Of a stretch of 64,000 nt of DNA, positions 36,794-45,388 are shown piece by piece (positions within the stretch are counted from its first letter, which is position 1; each line of letters begins with the position of its first letter). Under the pieces are notes generated by a model, which saw only the letters and a list, made by a program, of their open reading frames with translations, ran no database searches and was not told where the DNA came from. Source of the DNA: Aquimarina brevivitae (GTDB lineage Bacteria; Bacteroidota; Bacteroidia; Flavobacteriales; Flavobacteriaceae); assembly GCF_004216895.1 (NCBI RefSeq), contig NZ_SGXE01000002.1, positions 868,001 through 932,000 of the forward strand, given 5' to 3'. A program made the translations under genes and the position numbers.

Positions 36794-37381
36794 TTACACC
36801 AACTCGCGTCGTAGCTCGTTTAAGGTAATGTTGGTTGTGATGAGTTTGGTAATTACTTCTTTTCTAAATTCCTCCAGATCCTCATACTCATAATACTTTG
36901 CCCATTTATAAGTTTCGAGTAGATTTTTAATCTGTTTGATCAATTTACGAGTGGCATCTGCAGTGCGAAGTACTGCTACGCCATCATATGCGGGATTATC
37001 CTTATGCATATAAGAAACTTTCTTATCCTCAAAATCTACTACGATATAATAAGCGTCTTCGGTGGTTAGATTTTCTCTAAAGTCTTCCCACTCCGCAAAT
37101 CCTAATTTAAGATCATCAAATTCTGCAGGATAATCAGAGTCCAGTCGCCAATGACAGGTGGCTGCTCTACCCCAGTGATTTGCCAAGCGATACACCCCTT
37201 TGGTTGTATAGTAGTAGCTACTACCCGATTCGCTTTTATAGTTAGGTTTTCGTTTTACGATTTTATACAATGGAGCGCCTTTAAATACACAATAAGTGTC
37301 TTTAAAAAAATTATGGCGATTGTATTTCTTTACTTTTTTTGAGTCGCTTTGTTCCAATAGTCCCTTTTTTTCCGATGGCAA
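36794..37381 (-). CDS. Conserved-looking hypothetical protein
   Basis: A 195-residue soluble protein with a basic N-terminus (MPSEKKGLLEQSDSKKVKKY) and no signal peptide. The centre is rich in aromatic residues (SGSSYYYTTKGVYRLANHWG, then RAATCHWRLDSDYPAEFDDL), followed by a helical C-terminus (TRKLIKQIKNLLETYKWAKY). The pattern is reminiscent of short unknown proteins found in other Flavobacteriaceae, but no domain can be named. It is followed by the hsp20 gene upstream on the same strand. Confidence 0.6.
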   Translation of the reverse strand: MPSEKKGLLEQSDSKKVKKYNRHNFFKDTYCVFKGAPLYKIVKRKPNYKSESGSSYYYTTKGVYRLANHWGRAATCHWRLDSDYPAEFDDLKLGFAEWEDFRENLTTEDAYYIVVDFEDKKVSYMHKDNPAYDGVAVLRTADATRKLIKQIKNLLETYKWAKYYEYEDLEEFRKEVITKLITTNITLNELRRELV

Positions 37382-37432
37382 AGTACTTATAATTTTAATG
37401 GAATCGAAAATGAAGTTTTTAACAAACTATCT

Positions 37433-37469
37433 ACAAAAAAAAATAACCTATGCGTTTTGCATAGGTTAT
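37433..37469 (-). terminator. Terminator of the hsp20 gene
   Basis: A perfect 11-bp stem ATAACCTATGC / GCATAGGTTAT with a 5-base loop is followed on the minus strand by about ten T. It starts 23 bp after the hsp20 stop codon. Confidence 0.88.
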
Positions 37470-37491
37470 ACAGCTTTTTCTACTGATTTGT

Positions 37492-37965
37492 TTAGTTGGT
37501 CGAAAACTCTTTACCAGCAAGTTGACGTTTCTTGGTCACTTTGATGTTTTTTGGTGGTTTAGGTTTAGCCTCTTCTTTTTTAGGGATAGCAAGGGTTAGT
37601 ACTCCCTGATCATATTCTGCAGTAATTTCATCTTCTAAGACCGTGTCTGGTAGTGTAAACGAACGACTAAAGCTGGTGTAGTTAAACTCGCGTCTGGTAT
37701 ACTTATCCTCTTCTTTGGTCTCGCTACTTGTTCTTTTTTCTACTGCAATGGTCAAGGTGCTATTTTCAATACTGATATCAAAATCGTCTTCATTCATCCC
37801 CGGTGCTGCCACCTGAATTTCAAAGTTGTCGTCTAGTTCCCTGATGTTAATCGCAGGAACTTTAGTTCCGGTATCGATCATATTTTTCTGACCATACCAC
37901 TCATCGTCAAAAAAATTCTCCATAAAGCTAGGATATAATCCTGCTGTTCTTCTTAATAAACTCAT
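37492..37965 (-). CDS. Small heat-shock protein, Hsp20/alpha-crystallin family
   Basis: A 157-residue chaperone. The alpha-crystallin domain spans ~45-140: VPAINIRELDDNFEIQVAAP (AAPGM motif), then EFNYTSFSRSFTLPDTVLED, EYDQGVLTLAIPKKE with the conserved GVL, and a C-terminal NIKVTKK anchor of the I-x-V type. It holds unfolded proteins during stress. It is monocistronic with a strong terminator. Confidence 0.93.
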   Translation of the reverse strand: MSLLRRTAGLYPSFMENFFDDEWYGQKNMIDTGTKVPAINIRELDDNFEIQVAAPGMNEDDFDISIENSTLTIAVEKRTSSETKEEDKYTRREFNYTSFSRSFTLPDTVLEDEITAEYDQGVLTLAIPKKEEAKPKPPKNIKVTKKRQLAGKEFSTN

Positions 37966-38108
37966 ATGTCTAGGATTTAAGGGTTAAACAAATATTTATT
38001 TTAAAATATATTTTATTCCTAAAAAAATGTGTTCATTTCCTATTTATATTGATTGAAATACGATGCGTTAATTCTAACATTCACCATCCTAAACGCAAGG
38101 CTATCCCT

Positions 38109-38333
38109 TTAACTATATAACTCGTAGGATAACGCCCCAGAAGGACATGTATCAATCTGATCAATCAATTGTTGTTTTGTTGCATTTTCAGGTTTGATCC
38201 AGGGCTTTTCTTTTGGGTGGTACACCTTGGGTAAGGTTTTCACACATATCCCTGAGTGTATACATTTTCCTGGTTTCCAAACCACGGTAAGATCTCCATT
38301 TTGGTACTCCTTTCGGATATCATTTGATGCCAT
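38109..38333 (-). CDS. Divergent 4Fe-4S mono-cluster protein (YjdI-like)
   Basis: A 74-residue protein. The motif PGKCIHSGICVKTLPKVYHP supplies the first cysteines (C-x5-C), and DQIDTCPSGALSYELYS the last C-P. The pattern matches the single-cluster divergent ferredoxin family that includes E. coli YjdI. It probably binds one iron-sulfur cluster; the partner is unknown. Confidence 0.87.
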   Translation of the reverse strand: MASNDIRKEYQNGDLTVVWKPGKCIHSGICVKTLPKVYHPKEKPWIKPENATKQQLIDQIDTCPSGALSYELYS

Positions 38334-38531
38334 AATAAAAGTGATTGTGTTACTTATTTATACTATTAAAGATACGAATTTTAATTCTGAATAGCTACCC
38401 TAACCTACTCAATTATAGCCCTTTTTTTTAAGATCAAAAGAGGGATTCGGTTTTGTGAATATCTTCTTTGATAAACCACAAGCAAGCTGTGTAAATAATT
38501 ATATTTTTGGCCACCCAAAAACAAATGAATT

Positions 38532-39116
38532 ATGAGTGCAATATGGTACGAGTGTAAAATCAAATACAGAAAAACTGATGATAACGGAGTTCAAAAAATG
38601 ACTACGGAACCGTATTTGGTGGATGCCATGTCTTATACAGAGGCAGAACAACGAATAACTGAAGAAATGTCCGCATATATTAGTGATGAATTTAAAATCA
38701 CTAATATCAAAGTAGCCAATTATGCCGAGATCCATCCTTTCGAGAATTCGGACCGTTGGTTTAAGTCCAAAGTATCCCTTATAGCTTATGACGAAGAAAG
38801 TGGTAAGGAGCGAAAGTCGAATATGTATCTGTTGGTACAAGCTAATGATGTAAAAGAGGCGTTTGACAATACCAATCAAGCGATGCAAAATACAATGGGT
38901 GATTATACGATCCCAGCGATTGCAGAATCTCCTATTATGGATGTGTTTCCTTATTTTTCTGGCGAAGAAGCCGAAATGGATAAGGTTGAACGATTTATTG
39001 AGGTAAAAAATGATAAACCTATAGAGGAACCTATAGCTAGTGCAACATCTGAAGACGAATCAGAAAATCTTCAGGAGGTACTTACTGAAGCTGAGAATGT
39101 TACATTATACAAGTAA
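38532..39116 (+). CDS. DUF4494 domain protein
   Basis: A 194-residue protein beginning SAIWYECKIKYRKTDDNG and MTTEPYLVDAMSYTEAEQRI, then SDRWFKSKVSLIAYDEESG, the pattern of the Bacteroidota-specific DUF4494. The last ~50 residues are an acidic tail (SATSEDESENLQEVLTEAEN). The function is unknown. A Bacteroidota-type -7 element, TATTTTTG, lies at 38502-38509, 23 bp before the start codon. Confidence 0.82.
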   Translation: MSAIWYECKIKYRKTDDNGVQKMTTEPYLVDAMSYTEAEQRITEEMSAYISDEFKITNIKVANYAEIHPFENSDRWFKSKVSLIAYDEESGKERKSNMYLLVQANDVKEAFDNTNQAMQNTMGDYTIPAIAESPIMDVFPYFSGEEAEMDKVERFIEVKNDKPIEEPIASATSEDESENLQEVLTEAENVTLYK

Positions 39117-39157
39117 AAATAGTTAGTAAAAGCTTTTTAATTTTTAAATTGTTCTTT

Positions 39158-39165
39158 TAGTTTTG
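39158..39165 (+). promoter_or_regulatory. Candidate -7 element (TAGTTTTG) of the GG-leader peptide gene
   Basis: An exact match to the Bacteroidota TAnnTTTG element 30 bp before the first ATG. No clear TTG at the -33 position was found, so confidence is low. Confidence 0.35.
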
Positions 39166-39195
39166 GGTCACATTTTAACATTTAAAACCTAACAC

Positions 39196-39390
39196 ATGAT
39201 GACTCTTAAAGAGCTTAAGAAATTTCAAATTTCAAGAACGGAATTAAAATCAATTAACGGTAGTAGCAAGGATGTTGATATCTGTGATGCTGTGAACAAA
39301 TGCATGCAAACCGCATTCAACAACGGTAACACATTTTTAATTCCGGTATGTGAAGAAACGCTAGATCCTAGCCATAGCTGTAGAGGTTAA
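39196..39390 (+). CDS. GG-leader-type peptide precursor with four cysteines
   Basis: A 64-residue precursor (either of the first two ATG codons may start it). The leader MTLKELKKFQISRTELKSIN ends at a G-S in place of double Gly. It closely resembles the leader of the 62-residue peptide at 63510-63698 (KFQI followed by S/T and R/K). This is the pattern of the GG-Bacteroidales natural-product precursor family (TIGR04149). The putative core of ~40 residues has Cys at four places (DICDAVNKCMQTAF; LIPVCEETLDPSHSCRG), allowing two disulfides or thioethers. No modifying enzyme or exporter lies beside it. A strong terminator follows, so it is a free-standing gene. Its role as a secreted peptide is inferred. 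Confidence 0.7.
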   Translation: MMTLKELKKFQISRTELKSINGSSKDVDICDAVNKCMQTAFNNGNTFLIPVCEETLDPSHSCRG

Positions 39391-39412
39391 GCTCAGGACA
39401 TTTGGTAACACA

Positions 39413-39446
39413 TCAGCCTTCCTAATCAGGGAGGCTGTTTTTTTTT
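39413..39446 (+). terminator. Terminator of the GG-leader peptide gene
   Basis: CAGCCTTCC pairs with GGGAGGCTG (one wobble) around TAATCA and is followed by nine T, 23 bp after the stop codon. Confidence 0.85.
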
Positions 39447-39661
39447 GGCTATATATCTTAATAGTTAAGCTTTATTCATGCCAGTATGGTCTTCAAAATT
39501 AAGAACGTCACCTCACCTCACCATATCTTTATGCTTCTTTCTGCATAATTCTTTTTATGATACCTAGTTGCCTAACCAAAAAGGAGCATTCACGCATTAG
39601 CCATTGCAGTATTCGAGTAATACGTACTTCTTTGTGCGTATAAAACTTTAAAATACTCACT

Positions 39662-41527
39662 ATGCAACGTATCTTACTCTTAATAGGTTTGATTTCCTTA
39701 ACCCTACACGCTAACACCAAAATACAACAACCCAATTCAACCATTGAAAAAGTTACCGTCTACCTAAGTGCGGCCAAAATCGAACGCGTGGCCAAGTTGA
39801 ATCTGCTTAGCGGACAAAACACTATCGTTTTAACAGGTCTTTCGCCTTTAGTAGATGAAAATAGCATTCAACTTACTGGTTTAAAAAACACCTCGGTTAC
39901 TTCCATTTCGTTTGCTAAAAATGCCATGGCGAAAAAAGCATTTTCTGATCGATATCTGCAATTAGAACAGGAACTACTGCTGTTGAACAAACAATTTAAT
40001 ACACTTGAAAGTGAGTTGAAAGGATTGGAACAAGAGCTACAGTTGTATCAAAACAACCAACAATTAAAAGGGAATGACCAAAGCCTATCCTTACAACAAG
40101 TAAAAGACATCGCGGCCTACTACAGTGAGCGCATTAAAAGTATTGAACAGCAGAAATATGATATAGCACTACAAAAGGATAAGCTGGGCAATACGATAAA
40201 CGATGTAACCCTCGAAAAGAATAAAGCTCGTACACAAGCAGAAGAAGAAAGAGGCGAAATTATAATTGAATTACAGGCTCAACAGCAGACCCAACTAAGT
40301 TTGGGAATCGGTTATATTGTAAGCGGGGCAGGTTGGGTGCCAGGATATGAACTCAGGGCGACTACGGTTGATCAACCCTTATCCTTAGCCTATAAAGCTA
40401 CCGTATATCAATTATCGGGTACGGATTGGAACGATGTCAACCTGGTTTTATCCACAGCAGATCCTTATATGAATACCACCAGGCCAATCATTGCACCAAA
40501 ATTTTTAAATTTCACCTATGGCCGGTATACGCGAGGTGTAGCAAAAGCATCTTATGCCTATAAATACAACCCATTGGTAAAACGGGTAAGCGGTGTGGTT
40601 ACTGACGAACAAGGTCTACCCCTACCTGGTGTAAATGTAGTGGTCAAGGGTACCACAACAGGAACGCAAACGGATAGTAATGGGCAGTATAGCCTTGATA
40701 ATTACACCGGACAAGAATTAGTCTTCTCCTATCTAGGTTTTCAAACAGTAACTCTTCCTATTTATGCATCCCATATGCCAATTCGAATGGAATCTGATAA
40801 TGAACTTTTAGAGGAAGTTGTAGTTACTGGTTATTCGTATTCTAGTCGTTCTCGCTATCAAAAAGAAAAAGAAGCGAAAAACTTAGAGAACTTTCAGGAT
40901 GTTGCGGCCACTACAGAAAGTTTAATTGCTAAATCTTTCGTATTGAAGAATAAATATTCGATACCCTCAGGTAACGAATCTACGCATGTTGCTATTGATC
41001 AGTATGAGCTAGCTGCCCATTATGAGTATTATGCGGCACCAGAGCTCAATGAAAATGTATTTCTGACCGCATCTATTCAGAACTGGGAAGAATTAGACCT
41101 ACTGGCAGGTGAAGCCAAAGTATATTTCAACGGTAATTATGCAGGCAAATCCTATATCGACCCTATAGCCATTGCCGACAGTTTAACCGTATCTATGGGT
41201 GTAGATCCTTCCATCGTTATCAAACGCGAAGAACTTAAGAATCAAAAAGCAACCTCATTTATGGGATCCAATAGAATCGTGGATAAAGCCTATTCAATTC
41301 AATTAAAAAATAATACAACAAAAGCGGTATCAATTATCATTGAGGATAGAATACCGGTTTCACAAGACAAAGAAATCAAGGTAGATGATCTAGTTACCGG
41401 TACGGCAACCTATACTTCGGATACGGGTATCCTACAATGGAAATTGACCTTGCAACCCAAAGAAAAGGTATCAAAATCCTTCTCCTATCGGGTAAAATAT
41501 CCTAAACAGCAACGTATCAATTTATAA
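39662..41527 (+). CDS. DUF4139 (MuiA-like) protein with inserted SusC-like domain
   Basis: A 621-residue secreted protein (signal MQRILLLIGLISLTLHA). Residues ~25-100 are the DUF4140-type N-terminus, ~100-200 a coiled coil (LEQELLLLNKQFNTLESELK), and ~205-300 plus ~400-621 the DUF4139 domain (IGYIVSGAGWVPGYELRATT; QNWEELDLLAGEAKVYFNGN). Between them, residues ~306-392 are a carboxypeptidase-regulatory-like domain (RVSGVVTDEQGLPLPGVNVV) ending in LLEEVVVTGYS, exactly the N-terminal module of SusC-type TonB-dependent receptors. The family is named after a mucoidy inhibitor; the biochemical role is unknown. A terminator follows. Confidence 0.85.
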   Translation: MQRILLLIGLISLTLHANTKIQQPNSTIEKVTVYLSAAKIERVAKLNLLSGQNTIVLTGLSPLVDENSIQLTGLKNTSVTSISFAKNAMAKKAFSDRYLQLEQELLLLNKQFNTLESELKGLEQELQLYQNNQQLKGNDQSLSLQQVKDIAAYYSERIKSIEQQKYDIALQKDKLGNTINDVTLEKNKARTQAEEERGEIIIELQAQQQTQLSLGIGYIVSGAGWVPGYELRATTVDQPLSLAYKATVYQLSGTDWNDVNLVLSTADPYMNTTRPIIAPKFLNFTYGRYTRGVAKASYAYKYNPLVKRVSGVVTDEQGLPLPGVNVVVKGTTTGTQTDSNGQYSLDNYTGQELVFSYLGFQTVTLPIYASHMPIRMESDNELLEEVVVTGYSYSSRSRYQKEKEAKNLENFQDVAATTESLIAKSFVLKNKYSIPSGNESTHVAIDQYELAAHYEYYAAPELNENVFLTASIQNWEELDLLAGEAKVYFNGNYAGKSYIDPIAIADSLTVSMGVDPSIVIKREELKNQKATSFMGSNRIVDKAYSIQLKNNTTKAVSIIIEDRIPVSQDKEIKVDDLVTGTATYTSDTGILQWKLTLQPKEKVSKSFSYRVKYPKQQRINL

Positions 41528-41540
41528 AGTACCAACAAAT

Positions 41541-41572
41541 AAAAGCATCAAGATACATTCTTGATGCTTTTT
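41541..41572. terminator. Bidirectional terminator between convergent genes
   Basis: The 13-bp stem AAAAGCATCAAGA / TCTTGATGCTTTT has T runs on both strands and lies between the DUF4139 gene and the convergent NAD(P)-binding gene. Confidence 0.85.
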
Positions 41573-41598
41573 GTGTTTTGCTTGTGTGAAGCCTATTT

Positions 41599-42237
41599 TT
41601 AGATGCTTTCTTCAGTTTGTAATACATTTTCAATACGTCGTTCTCCATTGAGGATTTCAAATACCTCACGATTGGCGACATCCTGATCTAAGCTGTGGAC
41701 AAGCACTTTGGCTACATCTCCTCTTGGTATTGACCCAGATCGATCATCAAGGTATTCACTAATTCTAATTTTTCCGGTGGGTGTATCATTACTCAATGCA
41801 CCTGGACGTACAATGGTAAAATCTAATCCGCTGTTGCCAAGATATTCGTCCGCATCTCTTTTGGCTTGCAAATACTCTCGTAATTCAGTTGCCTTCTGTG
41901 GGTTATGCGCTCCAATAGAACTTAGCATCACAAACTTTTTTACTTTGTGGCGTTTGGCAGCATCGATCATTTTCATAGCACCTTTTCGGTCTACCGCATC
42001 CAAGGCTTTTCCTTTCGACCCTGCTGCAAAGATCACTTTATCCACTCCTTCGGTGGTGTTGGTCACCTCTTCTGATAAATCCGCCAGTACCGTTTTTATC
42101 CCTTTTTGCTCAAACTGTGTTTGCTGCTCAGGTTTACGGACCATAGCCACAGGTTCGTAGTTTTGATGATTATACAATTCATTAATGACGTTATTTCCGG
42201 TGGTGCCTGTTGCACCGACTACTAGTATTTTTTCCAT
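41599..42237 (-). CDS. NAD(P)-binding atypical SDR (NmrA/YwnB-like)
   Basis: A 212-residue Rossmann protein: GATGTTGNNVINEL at the N-terminus binds the dinucleotide, and KKFVMLSSIGAHNPQKATEL and FTIVRPGALSNDTPTGKIRI follow the atypical-SDR pattern. The classical YxxxK is not evident, so it may be a redox sensor or a reductase of unknown substrate. Confidence 0.85.
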   Translation of the reverse strand: MEKILVVGATGTTGNNVINELYNHQNYEPVAMVRKPEQQTQFEQKGIKTVLADLSEEVTNTTEGVDKVIFAAGSKGKALDAVDRKGAMKMIDAAKRHKVKKFVMLSSIGAHNPQKATELREYLQAKRDADEYLGNSGLDFTIVRPGALSNDTPTGKIRISEYLDDRSGSIPRGDVAKVLVHSLDQDVANREVFEILNGERRIENVLQTEESI

Positions 42238-42761
42238 ATTTATAATTTACGATGAAACCATTGATTTTACAAGGAAAACAGCGGTTTTAACCCACGTTTA
42301 ACAGGGAGTAGTTTCTGGTTTGTGGTTTGTGGTCTGTGAGTATGTGAGTATGTGAGTATGTGAGTATGTGAGTTTTCGGTTTTTAGTTTTTAGTTTGAGG
42401 TTGACAATTGAAGAATTCAATATTTTTCTCGTCAATAACTACTGCTTACTTCGCACTTAATACTACCCGGTTCTCCTTTTTGGTAAACAAATAGAATGTT
42501 AAATTTTCTGTTTCTTCAGATTTTCAGATTTTAAAAATGCTTTAAGTTGTGATGTAGCAAAGCTTCCGAAATGTTACGCCTCTTCACCGACTGAAGATTT
42601 CCTTTACACTAAAAAAAGTGAATCCCCTCTTCCTAAATGGGGTATACACCCCTATCCTTAAGCCGGTAATGCTATTACTTTTACAATCACCTACTTAGCA
42701 CTATAGATCTCCATGAATTATGTAAATAAACAAACACTAATTAACTTTTAAAACCAGTATC
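42238..42761. other. Gene-free stretch with octamer tandem repeats
   Basis: 524 bp without a gene. It holds the TGTGAGTA array (42335-42374), T/G-rich low-complexity DNA around it, and a GGGGTATACACCCC hairpin near 42640-42653. The promoter of the 622-residue protein must lie in its last 100 bp. Confidence 0.6.
42335..42374 (+). repeat. Five tandem copies of TGTGAGTA
   Basis: Four exact 8-bp units and a fifth ending in T. Related octamers form arrays at 44823, 61613 and 61762. Confidence 0.8.
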
Positions 42762-44630
42762 ATGGGAATTATTTTTAAAGGAAACCTTACCGGGGCATTA
42801 TGTAAGGATTGTAAAGAACCGTTACTAGGTTCTGTAATACGTTTTTATCGCGTGGATAACATCAACAGTGATATACTAAGTCACGTTGCCGCTGATCCTA
42901 AAGAAACGATTCGGATCTTAGATGAAAAAGAAATCAAAGTCAAAAGTAAATTGTTGGTTGCTGAAGCTAAAATTGATGAAAACGGAGACTATAGCACAGT
43001 GATTAAGGGCAATGAACAATATGATGGTCCATTAACTATTGATATCGTAACCCATAGAGTCTATCAGCAAAAAAGCAAAGATAGAGACCCTATTCAATTT
43101 ACAATAACCACTGTTCAACCTCGATGGACACAGGATGATCAAGACAACCTTATCTTTAATTGGAAGTATTGTATACAAAGTCGTTTTTGGTGTCATATAC
43201 GCGAGCTATTTGACGCCTGGGTGATTTGTGGTAGACTCTTAAATTGTAAAGAAAAAAACACACCTATCCCAGGGATTACTGTTATTGCTATGGATGATGA
43301 TTGGATCACTGATGATACCTTAGGCAGCGCGGTAACGGATGGTTCAGGACATTTTAGAATTGATTACACCAGTAGCGATTTTAAAAAGACATTCTTGTCT
43401 CCTGTAATCAATGTAGAAACACCTTTTCCTCCCTTTAACAGTGGACCGGATGTGTATTTTAAATTGGAGCTGGCAGGAACGCCGATTGCGTTTGAAAAAC
43501 CATCAGATAAGCGCAATAATGTAGGACCTTGCTTATGTGTTCAATTATGCCTGGATACTATTGACATACCAGATGTACCTATCCCAGCCTCCTTTACCCA
43601 TTTTGGTCGTACACGCAAGATTGGAATTCAAAGTGAAATCAATAGTGCTAATGGTAAAACACAGCGCACTGGATTTGAGGGATATGCCTTTTATGGTTCG
43701 GTATTTATGATTGGTAGTCTCACCAAAAGATTGAACAATCAGCCGATGGAATATTTGTTTGAGTATCAAAAAGTAGCTACACCTACTACACCGTTGAGTG
43801 CTAGCGGTTGGTTACCAGTAAAAAACAATATGATACCCGAAACGGTGATTGGTAATTTAATCACCCTAACCAGTGATCCTATGAATCCGGTGGTGAAAGA
43901 ACCGGTGTATATCAATCCTGTGGGTACCGGAAAAACGGAGGTTACCTACAATGGAGATTGGATCAAGGTACCACAGAATGCTAATTTTGAGGCACATCAA
44001 GATGCTGAAATTCTTAGGATCAATACCAATCTGATTGATACCCGACCGGATATAGATATGAGTGCACCCACCGCAACAATTGGTAGTGCCACCACAGCTA
44101 CCAATCCACGCAGGCAGAATGAGTATGTGGCGATCCGTATGAAACAACGCGAAGAAAATAATCCAGCATCCGAAGTTGTTGCCGGTACTTCTAAAGCTAT
44201 AGCACTATTTAATGTACGCTATGACAACGTCAATAAACACGGTAGTTGGGCACCAAGCACAGCAAGCAATCAAGTGGCTGCGGTATCGGTAGATATTGAC
44301 GAAATCCTTTCGGGGTCTACCGGATGTAATAAAATTACGGAAGATCTTAATGTAAGATATACTGCACGACACGAAAACCTTGGCAGTGTCGCCTTGAGTA
44401 TCGTAGGACCAAAAAAACCGGGGCAAAACTTTAGCTTTCCCGCAATCAGCCTAATGTCTGAACCTGAAACTTTTGGCACCACTCAATTGCAATTTACGCC
44501 AAGTGGTCAATCCGTAAAGGATTTGCTGCCCTGTGCCTACACTATAACGCTTTCGGCCACCGTAAAACTTACCACTGGAGATGGTGAACCAGGACCGATC
44601 AATGATTTTATATCGTTCTGTAAGTCGTAA
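42762..44630 (+). CDS. Large protein of unknown function with transthyretin-like segments
   Basis: A 622-residue protein without a signal peptide. Two segments look like carboxypeptidase-regulatory/transthyretin-type beta-sandwiches: residues ~1-105 (IIFKGNLTGALCKDCKEPLL, with C-x2-C at 14 and 17) and ~145-235 (WVICGRLLNCKEKNTPIPGI, then TDGSGHFRIDYTSSDFKKT). The remaining ~380 residues are beta-rich, end with VKLTTGDGEPGPINDFISFC, and match nothing I recognise. The layout of repeated cysteines and sandwich domains suggests a structural or phage-tail/contractile-injection-like accessory protein, but this is a guess. It is monocistronic with a terminator. Confidence 0.65.
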   Translation: MGIIFKGNLTGALCKDCKEPLLGSVIRFYRVDNINSDILSHVAADPKETIRILDEKEIKVKSKLLVAEAKIDENGDYSTVIKGNEQYDGPLTIDIVTHRVYQQKSKDRDPIQFTITTVQPRWTQDDQDNLIFNWKYCIQSRFWCHIRELFDAWVICGRLLNCKEKNTPIPGITVIAMDDDWITDDTLGSAVTDGSGHFRIDYTSSDFKKTFLSPVINVETPFPPFNSGPDVYFKLELAGTPIAFEKPSDKRNNVGPCLCVQLCLDTIDIPDVPIPASFTHFGRTRKIGIQSEINSANGKTQRTGFEGYAFYGSVFMIGSLTKRLNNQPMEYLFEYQKVATPTTPLSASGWLPVKNNMIPETVIGNLITLTSDPMNPVVKEPVYINPVGTGKTEVTYNGDWIKVPQNANFEAHQDAEILRINTNLIDTRPDIDMSAPTATIGSATTATNPRRQNEYVAIRMKQREENNPASEVVAGTSKAIALFNVRYDNVNKHGSWAPSTASNQVAAVSVDIDEILSGSTGCNKITEDLNVRYTARHENLGSVALSIVGPKKPGQNFSFPAISLMSEPETFGTTQLQFTPSGQSVKDLLPCAYTITLSATVKLTTGDGEPGPINDFISFCKS

Positions 44631-44650
44631 TGAAATTATCGCCTTTAAAC

Positions 44651-44686
44651 AACTAACCGCTGAGTTTTCGGGGGTTAGTTTTTTTT
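44651..44686 (+). terminator. Terminator after the 622-residue protein gene
   Basis: AACTAACC pairs with GGTTAGTT around a 14-base loop, followed by T residues, 20 bp after the stop codon. Confidence 0.82.
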
Positions 44687-44822
44687 ATTCAATTTCTGAT
44701 TTAGGCTTTAGGAACATAGCTCTTATGCACTAGGAATTTTTAAATGTAACACGCAAAATGTAAAAGTTTAAAGTGAAAGACATTAGATTAGAGCCAAAAG
44801 CCATAAGTAATTAGGTTGAGTC

Positions 44823-44870
44823 GTTGAGGCTGTGAGTATGTGAGGCTGTGAGTATGTGAGTCTGTGAGGC
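44823..44870 (+). repeat. Six-unit octamer array (TGTGAGTA/TGTGAGGC)
   Basis: Strict 8-bp periodicity: units GTTGAGGC, TGTGAGTA, TGTGAGGC, TGTGAGTA, TGTGAGTC, TGTGAGGC. Confidence 0.8.
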
Positions 44871-44921
44871 CTTGAAACTGTGGATTAATGCTTACGCAAC
44901 TCCTAACTCTTAACTCCTAAT

Positions 44922-44949
44922 TTACTACTTACTACTTACTACTTACTAC
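44922..44949 (+). repeat. Four tandem copies of TTACTAC
   Basis: Four exact heptamers in a row. The same 7-bp period, with a different sequence, occurs at 26131. Confidence 0.8.
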
Positions 44950-44960
44950 AAATTACTGAA

Positions 44961-45002
44961 CTGTCAGGTCGAGTGAGCTGCGAAGCAGGTTGTATCGAGA
45001 CC
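44961..45002. repeat. REP-like palindromic unit, copy A
   Basis: Contains GGTCGAG ... GCAGGTTGTATCGAGACC, whose outer arms GGTC/GACC pair. About 85% identical to copy B at 45142-45183; the flanking ACTTACTAC/AATTACT DNA is also shared. Confidence 0.7.
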
Positions 45003-45141
45003 TAGTTATTAGTTCGTGAGCATGTGAGTTTATGAGTATTTGAGCTACTGAGATGATACTTCGATTTTTCAACTCGGGTTCAAAGCTTAAGCTGTTTATT
45101 CTACTTACTTAGTACTACCTACTTTGTACTAATTACTAAAC

Positions 45142-45183
45142 ATGTCAAGTCGAGTGGGTTGCGTAGCAGGTTGTATCGAGACC
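45142..45183. repeat. REP-like palindromic unit, copy B
   Basis: Same unit as 44961-45002 with a few substitutions, in direct orientation 181 bp further on. Confidence 0.7.
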
Positions 45184-45260
45184 CATTAGTAGTTGATAAT
45201 TGTTTTAATTCATTATAGGTTCCCCTTTTTGATGAAGCATACAAAACACCCATCCCCAAC

Positions 45261-45281
45261 CCTTCCTTGCTAAGGAAGGGA
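45261..45281. repeat. Perfect 9-bp hairpin
   Basis: CCCTTCCTT - GCT - AAGGAAGGG, with no T run on either strand, so it is more likely a repeat unit than a terminator. Confidence 0.6.
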
Positions 45282-45388
45282 GTCTGCCTGGTACTCCTAT
45301 CCCCTTGATGGGATTATATACGATTAAACAAAAACAGTTGTCATCCCAGTGCAGACTAGGATCCATTAGTGAAGATGCTTCTACTTTA

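Larger units (their letters stand above)
44687..45388. other. Gene-free repeat nest
   Basis: 702 bp of short tandem repeats and palindromes with no gene: a TGTGAGTN octamer array (44823-44870), a TTACTAC heptamer array (44922-44949), two copies of a ~42-bp palindromic unit (44961-45002 and 45142-45183), and a perfect hairpin CCCTTCCTT / AAGGAAGGG (45261-45281). It runs directly into the REP-bearing 3' end of the GIY-YIG gene. Confidence 0.75.

Noticed and set aside
44823..44949. CRISPR array
   Set aside because: The repeat units are 7-8 bp and directly adjacent, with no spacers and no cas genes.
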